A stretch of 41,652 nucleotides of DNA from positions 1-41,652 of the forward strand of contig NZ_LSJY01000053.1 in the NCBI RefSeq assembly GCF_001556865.1, given 5' to 3'. Below the pieces are notes generated by a model that saw only the letters and a program-made list of their open reading frames with translations, was not told the origin of the DNA and did not search any database. The stretch comes from Sphingobium sp. CCH11-B1. GTDB taxonomy: Bacteria > Pseudomonadota > Alphaproteobacteria > Sphingomonadales > Sphingomonadaceae. A program made the position numbers and the translations under genes. Shown here piece after piece: positions 36,721 to 41,652 of this stretch (position 1 is its first letter; each line of letters opens with the position of its first letter).

Positions 36721-37389
36721 TCAGGCTCCCCTATTCATGCTGGCCTTGAGCGCCGCGAGTTCGGCATCGACCTTGTCGGAGGTCCTCAATTCGGCGATTT
36801 CCTCTTCCAGCGTCTTGGGCTGCTGGCCCAGGTTCATGGCGTCGGCCCGCCCTTCGGCAATGTCGGCGCGGCGTTCCAGCATGTCGAAACGGGCAAAGGC
36901 TTCGTTGACCTTCTCGCCGGCATAGGCTTCACGGACGCGCAGGCGATTTTCGGCGCTCTGCATCCGCGTCACGATGCTGTTCTGCCGGGCGCGCGCCTCG
37001 CGCAGCTTGGCCTGCAACTTGGCGATGTCGGCTTCCGAAGCGGCCAGCGCCTCGTCAAGCGTCTCGATCTCGTGACCCAGTTGCTCGGCCATGTCGGCGG
37101 CCTTCTGCTTTTCGACCAGCGCCGCCTTCGCAAGATCATCGCGGTCCTTGCTGAGCGCAAGCTGCGCCTTTTCCGTCCAGCTGTCCTGCAGCGCAGTCAG
37201 CTTCGCGATATGGCGGCGCATCTCCTTCTGGTCGGCAATGGTGCGGGCGGCGGATGCGCGCACCTCGACCAGCGTCTCCTCCATTTCGAGGATGATCATG
37301 CGGATCATCTTCGCCGGGTCTTCCGCCTTGTCCAGCAAGTCGGTCACGTTGGCGGCGATGATGTCGCGGGTGCGGGAGAAAATGCCCAT
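36721..37389 (-). CDS. pspA: Phage shock protein A (PspA/IM30 family)
   Basis: A 222-residue, almost wholly helical protein that binds and stabilises stressed membranes and inhibits PspF. It starts MGIFSRTRDIIAANVTDLLD with the amphipathic N-terminal helix, then DPAKMIRMIILEMEETLVEV, the classical PspA segment, and long heptad-repeat helices. The start at 37389 is chosen by homology and by AGGAG upstream; a longer frame to 37437 was rejected. It lies 40 bases after the 57-residue peptide gene and next to pspB. Confidence 0.96.
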   Translation of the reverse strand: MGIFSRTRDIIAANVTDLLDKAEDPAKMIRMIILEMEETLVEVRASAARTIADQKEMRRHIAKLTALQDSWTEKAQLALSKDRDDLAKAALVEKQKAADMAEQLGHEIETLDEALAASEADIAKLQAKLREARARQNSIVTRMQSAENRLRVREAYAGEKVNEAFARFDMLERRADIAEGRADAMNLGQQPKTLEEEIAELRTSDKVDAELAALKASMNRGA

Positions 37390-37429
37390 TTTAACGTCAC
37401 TCCTGGTCGTATCTGTTCGAACCGCGTCC

Positions 37430-37603
37430 TTACGCAAGATAGCGCGAAGGGGCGGCCATGTCGTGGCTTGCGAGCGCGATGGATTCGCTGGCGCGGGCCG
37501 GTCCGACGGCCGAAAGGATCATGGTCGATCCAAACAGGACGGCGGCAACGGCGACCGACATCAACTGGCCGATTTCGCGAACGCTGTCGGTGGTCTTTTC
37601 CAT
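37430..37603 (-). CDS. 57-residue membrane or secreted peptide at the head of the Psp operon
   Basis: Starts MEKTTDSVREIGQLM, with one hydrophobic segment (about residues 14-34, MSVAVAAVLFGSTMILSAVG) and a possible signal-peptidase site PARA-S, then a short polar tail with His, Ser and Tyr. CAGGGAG lies nine bases before the ATG. It is the first gene after the sigma-54 promoter, so it would be induced together with pspA. Sphingomonads have other small proteins with an hhSAVGPA core, but no function is known to me. Confidence 0.62.
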   Translation of the reverse strand: MEKTTDSVREIGQLMSVAVAAVLFGSTMILSAVGPARASESIALASHDMAAPSRYLA

Positions 37604-37667
37604 TGTCTTGCTCCCTGAACCTTGGCCTTCATGTGGTTCCGCATGTCGTTGCGGATTGCCCAAAGCA

Positions 37668-37684
37668 TTGCAGAGGGCGTGCCA
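37668..37684 (-). promoter_or_regulatory. Sigma-54 promoter of the Psp operon
   Basis: Read on the minus strand, TGGCACGCCCTCTGCA contains GG (37683-37682), ten bases and GC (37671-37670). It matches the -24/-12 consensus TGGCACG-N4-TTGC at all key positions except one T. It lies 65 bases before the first operon gene, opposite the gene for the sigma-54 activator PspF. Confidence 0.85.
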
Positions 37685-37751
37685 AATCGTGGAAAGGCTC
37701 AAAAATCCGACGATTTCCGGCTGGTTCAGCAGCCCCGCACCAACATCGCAC

Positions 37752-37781
37752 TTGCCAAGGAGTGGGATATTTCACCATAAG
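37752..37781 (+). promoter_or_regulatory. Putative pspF promoter, leaderless geometry
   Basis: TTGCCA (37752-37757), an 18-base spacer and CATAAG (37776-37781), then seven bases to the ATG at 37789. pspF would be expressed constitutively by the main sigma factor. Confidence 0.35.
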
Positions 37782-37788
37782 TTGGCGC

Positions 37789-38808
37789 ATGGAGAAAAAT
37801 ACGCAGTTTGTTGGTCAAAGCTTCGCCTTCCTCGACGCGGTCGAGCAGGCGGGGCGCGCGGCGGAACTCAACCGCCCGGTGCTGGTCATCGGCGAGCGCG
37901 GCACGGGCAAGGAGCTGATCGCCGAGCGCCTCCACCATCTTTCTCCCCGCTGGGGCGAGCCGCTGATCGTCATGAACTGCGCCGCTCTTCCTGAAACCCT
38001 CATCGAAGCGGAGCTTTTCGGCCACGAGCAGGGCGCCTTCACCGGCGCGACCAAGGCGCGGCCGGGACGGTTCGAGGAAGCGGACGGTGGCACGCTTTTC
38101 CTCGACGAACTGGGCACGCTGTCGATGGCGGCGCAGGAACGGCTGCTGCGCGTGATCGAATATGGCGAAGTGACGCGGATCGGCGCATCGCGACCAGTGA
38201 TGGTGGATGTGCGGATCGTGGCGGCCACCAACGAGGATCTGCCGGCCGCAGCGGATGCCGGGCGCTTTCGCCCGGACCTTCTCGATCGGCTGAGCTTCGA
38301 AGTCATCACCCTGCCCCCGCTGCGCGCGCGGGAGGGCGATGTCGCCGTGCTGGCCAATCATTTCGGACGCCGCATGGCGGCCGAACTCAACTGGCCTCAA
38401 TGGCCGGGCTTCAGCGCGGCCTGCGCAGCGGAGCTTGAGGGGCATGGCTGGCCAGGCAATGTACGCGAACTGCGTAACGTGGTGGAGCGGGCGGTCTATC
38501 GCTGGGACGAACCGGCCAAGCCCATCAGCCGCATCACCTTCGACCCCTTCGCCTCCCCCTGGAAGCCCAGGCCGCTGATGCCCAAGGTGGAGGAGGCGGC
38601 AGCCTCCCCCGCCTCTACACCCAGTCCGGCAGCAGCGTTCGAGGATATCAGCGATCTGCGCGCCGCGGTCGATGCGCATGAGGCGGCGATCATCCGCACG
38701 GCGCTGGAGCGGTTCCGCTACAATCAACGCGCGACCGCCAAGGGGCTGGGCCTCACCTATGACCAGTTGCGCCACTGCATGAAGAAGCATGGGCTGAGCG
38801 CGGGGTAA
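37789..38808 (+). CDS. pspF: Sigma-54-dependent activator PspF
   Basis: A 339-residue bacterial enhancer-binding protein that opens sigma-54 promoters, here that of the Psp operon. There is no N-terminal receiver or GAF domain, as in PspF, which is controlled by PspA binding to the AAA+ domain. Walker A GERGTGKE is at residues 35-42, the sigma-54-contacting GAFTGA loop at 82-87, Walker B GTLFLDELG at 101-109, and LLDRLSFEVITLPPL follows. A Pro/Ala-rich linker leads to a Fis-type helix-turn-helix (NQRATAKGLGLTYDQLRH). The frame stays open upstream to 36433 but that part is antisense to pspA/B and is not coding. Confidence 0.95.
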   Translation: MEKNTQFVGQSFAFLDAVEQAGRAAELNRPVLVIGERGTGKELIAERLHHLSPRWGEPLIVMNCAALPETLIEAELFGHEQGAFTGATKARPGRFEEADGGTLFLDELGTLSMAAQERLLRVIEYGEVTRIGASRPVMVDVRIVAATNEDLPAAADAGRFRPDLLDRLSFEVITLPPLRAREGDVAVLANHFGRRMAAELNWPQWPGFSAACAAELEGHGWPGNVRELRNVVERAVYRWDEPAKPISRITFDPFASPWKPRPLMPKVEEAAASPASTPSPAAAFEDISDLRAAVDAHEAAIIRTALERFRYNQRATAKGLGLTYDQLRHCMKKHGLSAG

Positions 38809-38829
38809 AGACCCGCGCCCAATATCCTC

Positions 38830-39708
38830 TCAGCGGGTCGGCACCGGTTCAGGCCCCGAATAGTCGTAGAAGCCCTTGCCGGTCTTGCGGCCGTACCAGC
38901 CAGCCTCGACATATTTGACGAGAAGAGGCGCGGGCCGATATTTGGGATCGCCCGTGCTGGTCAGCAGCACCTTGCAAATTTCAAGACAGGTATCGAGCCC
39001 GACGAAATCCGCGAGGGTCAGCGGGCCCATCGGATGGTTGAGGCCGAGCCTGATGCCCGTGTCGATGTCCACCACGCCCGCGACGCCTTCGCCCAAGGCA
39101 AAGATCGCTTCGTTGAGCATCGGCATCAGCACGCGGTTCACGATAAAGCCGGGCGCGTCGAAGGCGTGGACCACCACCTTGCCCAGACGCTGCGCGAAGG
39201 CTTCGATCGTCGCGACGGTTTCCGGGCTGGTGCCGAGGCCGCGAATGACCTCGATCAGGCCCATGACTGGCACCGGGTTGAAGAAATGAACGCCAACGAA
39301 GCGCGCCGCGTCCGGCGCGGCCTGCGCCAGGCGGGTGATCGGGATGGAGGATGTGTTGCTGGCGAGGATGGCGTCTTTCGCCAGCAGCGGCCCGACATTG
39401 CCGAAGATGGTGCGCTTGATGTCCTCGCGCTCGGTCGCGGCCTCGATCACCAGCTGCGCGCGCGCCAGCGGCGCGATGTCGCCCACCGCCTCGATCCGGC
39501 CCAGCGCCGCGTCGGCATCGGCCTGCGTCATCTTTTCCTTTTCGACCGCGCGCGCCAGCAGCTTTGCGATGCCGGCCTTGCCCTTTTCCGCGCGGGGAAG
39601 GTCGATGTCGGAGAGGATCACATCATAGCCGGCCTGCGCCGCCACCTGCGCGATGCCCGCGCCCATTTGACCGGCGCCGATCACGCCCACCGTCCTGATA
39701 TCGGTCAT
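38830..39708 (-). CDS. 3-hydroxybutyryl-CoA dehydrogenase
   Basis: A 292-residue NAD-dependent 3-hydroxyacyl-CoA dehydrogenase. The start at 39708 ([13 protein letters not shown]) was chosen over an unconserved upstream extension. Dinucleotide site [14 protein letters not shown] is at residues 8-21. Catalytic regions are [12 protein letters not shown] and [13 protein letters not shown] (the His-Glu pair of the family). [16 protein letters not shown] marks the C-terminal dimerisation domain. It acts in fatty-acid or PHB/butanoate metabolism; single-domain enzymes of this type are usually called HbdA/PaaH. It is convergent with pspF. Confidence 0.93.
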   Translation of the reverse strand: MTDIRTVGVIGAGQMGAGIAQVAAQAGYDVILSDIDLPRAEKGKAGIAKLLARAVEKEKMTQADADAALGRIEAVGDIAPLARAQLVIEAATEREDIKRTIFGNVGPLLAKDAILASNTSSIPITRLAQAAPDAARFVGVHFFNPVPVMGLIEVIRGLGTSPETVATIEAFAQRLGKVVVHAFDAPGFIVNRVLMPMLNEAIFALGEGVAGVVDIDTGIRLGLNHPMGPLTLADFVGLDTCLEICKVLLTSTGDPKYRPAPLLVKYVEAGWYGRKTGKGFYDYSGPEPVPTR

Positions 39709-39824
39709 ATCCGCTCGTTCCTCTTCCTGCGAGTCATCCTGCTGCCCCCCGTAGCGCGACAAGGCCGGCGCGGCCAGCCGAGAGTCCTGCGCCGACAGAC
39801 GGTGGGCAAAAGCCATTTCCCGCT

Positions 39825-39852
39825 TTGCGCAAGGACACAGCCATGGTTAAAA
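39825..39852 (+). promoter_or_regulatory. Putative ybgC-tol promoter, leaderless geometry
   Basis: TTGCGC (39825-39830), a 16-base spacer and TTAAAA (39847-39852), then seven bases (GCCGGCC) to the ATG at 39860. The spacing, and even part of the following sequence, match the nadE promoter (GGCCGGC before its ATG). Confidence 0.5.
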
Positions 39853-39859
39853 GCCGGCC

Positions 39860-40330
39860 ATGTTCCTGCCCGAACCGATGCCAGCGCCAGCCAGCGGACG
39901 CTTCGTCGCCGCCGTGCATCATTTCCCGCTGCGCATCTATTTCGAGGATACGGACCTGTCCGGCCTGGTCTATCACGCCAATTATCTGCGCTATATGGAG
40001 CGGGCGCGATCCGACATGCTGCGTATCGCCGGGATCGACCAGCGCAGCGAGCATGAGGGCGGCAGCGGCGTCTATGCGGTGACGGAACTCAACATTCGAT
40101 ACCGGCGCCCCGCTCGGCTGGACGATGACCTGATGGTGGTCAGCCGCGTGACCGACGTCCGCCCGACGCGCTGTTCCATTCAGCAGTCAGTCATGCGCGG
40201 CGACGAAGAACTGACCCACGCCGACATCAGCGTGGCCTGGCTGACGCCGCAGGGCCGCCCGCAGCGCCAGCCCAAGGCGTGGACCGACATATTCAATCGC
40301 CTTTGCCAAGGGGAAGACATCCACCCATGA
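39860..40330 (+). CDS. ybgC: Tol-Pal system acyl-CoA thioesterase YbgC
   Basis: A 156-residue hot-dog-fold thioesterase that heads the tol-pal cluster in many proteobacteria. The catalytic 4HBT motif is EDTDLSGLVYHANYLRY (with Asp, Tyr and His in the expected places), and ERARSDML follows. ITELNIRY-like VTELNIRYRRPA is also typical. The first 15 residues before VHHFPLRIYF are poorly conserved. Its stop overlaps the tolQ ATG by four bases. It appears to have a promoter with no leader. Confidence 0.94.
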   Translation: MFLPEPMPAPASGRFVAAVHHFPLRIYFEDTDLSGLVYHANYLRYMERARSDMLRIAGIDQRSEHEGGSGVYAVTELNIRYRRPARLDDDLMVVSRVTDVRPTRCSIQQSVMRGDEELTHADISVAWLTPQGRPQRQPKAWTDIFNRLCQGEDIHP

Positions 40331-41031
40331 CCCTCAACCTGCCCGCCGGCGCGATGGCCGACGCCGCGACCCTGTCTCCGCTCGCGCTGTTCCTCCAGGC
40401 CGACATCGTCGTAAAAGGCGTGATGATCGGACTGCTGCTGGCCAGCATCTGGACCTGGGCGATCATCATCGGCTTTTCCGTGATGCTGCGCAAGGCAAGC
40501 AAGGAAAGCCGATCGTTCGAAGCCGATTTCTGGAAGGCCGAGGATATCGATCGCTTCTACGAAACGCGCGGCAAAGCGGCGTTTCCGGCAGCCAAGGTGA
40601 TGGCGGCGGGGGTCACCGAATGGCGGCGGTCTACCGCGCAGCGCGTGATCGATCGCGACGGCACGCGCGACCGCCTGTCCACCGCCATGTCGAGCGCGAT
40701 CGGCGGAGAGGTGGATCGCCTGTCCGACCGGCTCAACATCCTGGCCACGATCGGATCGGTCGCGCCCTTCGTCGGCCTGTTCGGCACCGTCTGGGGCATC
40801 ATGCGGGCCTTTACCTCCATCGCGGCGGAGCAGAATAGCAGCCTTGCGGTGGTCGCGCCCGGCATTGCCGAAGCGCTGTTCGCGACCGCGATCGGGCTTT
40901 TCGCGGCGATCCCGGCGGTCATCGCCTACAACCGTTTCAGCCATGGCATCAACAGGCTGGAATCCACGCTGACCCGCTTCGCCGACGGTTTCTACGCGAC
41001 GCTGAGCCGCGAGTTGGAGGCGCAGCGATGA
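40327..41031 (+). CDS. tolQ: Tol-Pal system protein TolQ
   Basis: A 234-residue inner-membrane proton-channel subunit of the Tol-Pal system (MotA/TolQ/ExbB family), which constricts the outer membrane at division. The start at 40327 is in an ATGA overlap with ybgC; an in-frame start at 40279 was rejected. Helices lie at about residues 28-50, 130-158 and 170-192, with the conserved IGSVAPFVGLFGTVWGIM and EALFATAIGLFAAIPAV. This is the normal length. Confidence 0.97.
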   Translation: MTLNLPAGAMADAATLSPLALFLQADIVVKGVMIGLLLASIWTWAIIIGFSVMLRKASKESRSFEADFWKAEDIDRFYETRGKAAFPAAKVMAAGVTEWRRSTAQRVIDRDGTRDRLSTAMSSAIGGEVDRLSDRLNILATIGSVAPFVGLFGTVWGIMRAFTSIAAEQNSSLAVVAPGIAEALFATAIGLFAAIPAVIAYNRFSHGINRLESTLTRFADGFYATLSRELEAQR

Positions 41032-41065
41032 GCGTTGGGGCAGCCGTGACGGGAGCGACGCGATA

Positions 41066-41551
<486 letters not shown>

Positions 41552-41560
41552 GTCGGTCCT

Positions 41561-41652
41561 ATGGAGCGTTCGGAAAAGATCGGCCTGGGCGTCGCGACGG
41601 CGGGGCATGTCCTGCTGTTCGGGCTGCTGTCTGCCGGTTTCCTGGCGACGCC
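41561..41652 (+). CDS. tolA: TolA N-terminus, cut by window end
   Basis: Thirty codons of a new frame starting ATGGAGCGTTCG, nine bases after the tolR stop. The residues are a short charged head (MERSEKIGLG) followed by a hydrophobic helix (VLLFGLLSAGFLA), as in the membrane anchor of TolA, the periplasm-spanning protein that normally follows TolR. The rest lies outside the window. Confidence 0.75.
   Translation, partial: MERSEKIGLGVATAGHVLLFGLLSAGFLAT

Noticed and set aside
36433..37788. In-frame extension of pspF upstream to 36433
   Set aside because: It covers pspA and pspB in antisense and has no homology; the true PspF start at 37789 gives the family length.

Overview
The window is a GC-rich, gene-dense stretch of an alphaproteobacterial chromosome. 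It most likely comes from the Sphingomonadaceae (Sphingomonas/Sphingobium type). This is inferred from the gene order (rsmB-rpe-heparinase-purH; hemC-hemD-mitofilin divergent from tsaD-gpsA; ybgC-tolQRA), a UrcA-family secreted protein, and PspC/PspB variants of the sphingomonad type. No database was searched. I see no insertion sequence, prophage, CRISPR array, tRNA or rRNA gene. No gap between genes exceeds 300 bases.

Layout. 1-7.3 kb: the 3' part of an rRNA cytosine methyltransferase gene, a PAS-only protein, ribulose-phosphate epimerase, a heparinase II/III-like protein, a secreted protein on the other strand, purH and a UrcA-family protein. 7.4-11.2 kb: a membrane-glycan module with an FAD-dependent mutase-like enzyme, a GtrA protein and a large GT-C/STT3-like membrane protein. 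11.2-16.1 kb: a Tat-exported MsrB, a NatAB-type ABC exporter, queG, a lipoprotein and an EI24 membrane protein. 16.1-20.8 kb: a PfkB-family kinase, a flippase, gpsA and tsaD. 20.8-24.2 kb: hemC, hemD, a Mic60/mitofilin-like protein and a lipase-like hydrolase. 24.2-28.2 kb: gltX-nadE divergent from prs. 28.2-34.8 kb: a small membrane protein, a VOC protein, a hisN-type phosphatase, rpmI-rplT, a LysE exporter and pheS-pheT. 34.9-38.8 kb: an enlarged phage-shock-protein (Psp) locus. 38.8-41.65 kb: a 3-hydroxyacyl-CoA dehydrogenase and ybgC-tolQ-tolR-tolA, the last cut by the window end.

The most interesting part is the Psp locus. A divergent pspF (sigma-54 activator) faces a well-formed GG-N10-GC promoter. 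That promoter heads a compact operon: a 57-residue membrane/secreted peptide, pspA, pspB, pspC, then four further small one-helix membrane proteins. PspB and these four share a C-terminal coiled-coil motif of the type ERhxxLERIATD, and PspC ends with a related tail. It looks like a tandemly expanded PspB-like family, presumably a multi-subunit membrane-stress complex.

A second general signal is promoter geometry. Upstream of several genes (nadE, ybgC, hisN, the EI24 gene, the PAS gene, queG, pspF), a TTGCGC/TTGACG-like box lies about 35 bases, and a CTAGGG/CATAAG/TTAAAA-like box about 13 bases, before the start codon. Transcription would then begin at or next to the ATG, so these genes may be expressed from leaderless mRNAs.
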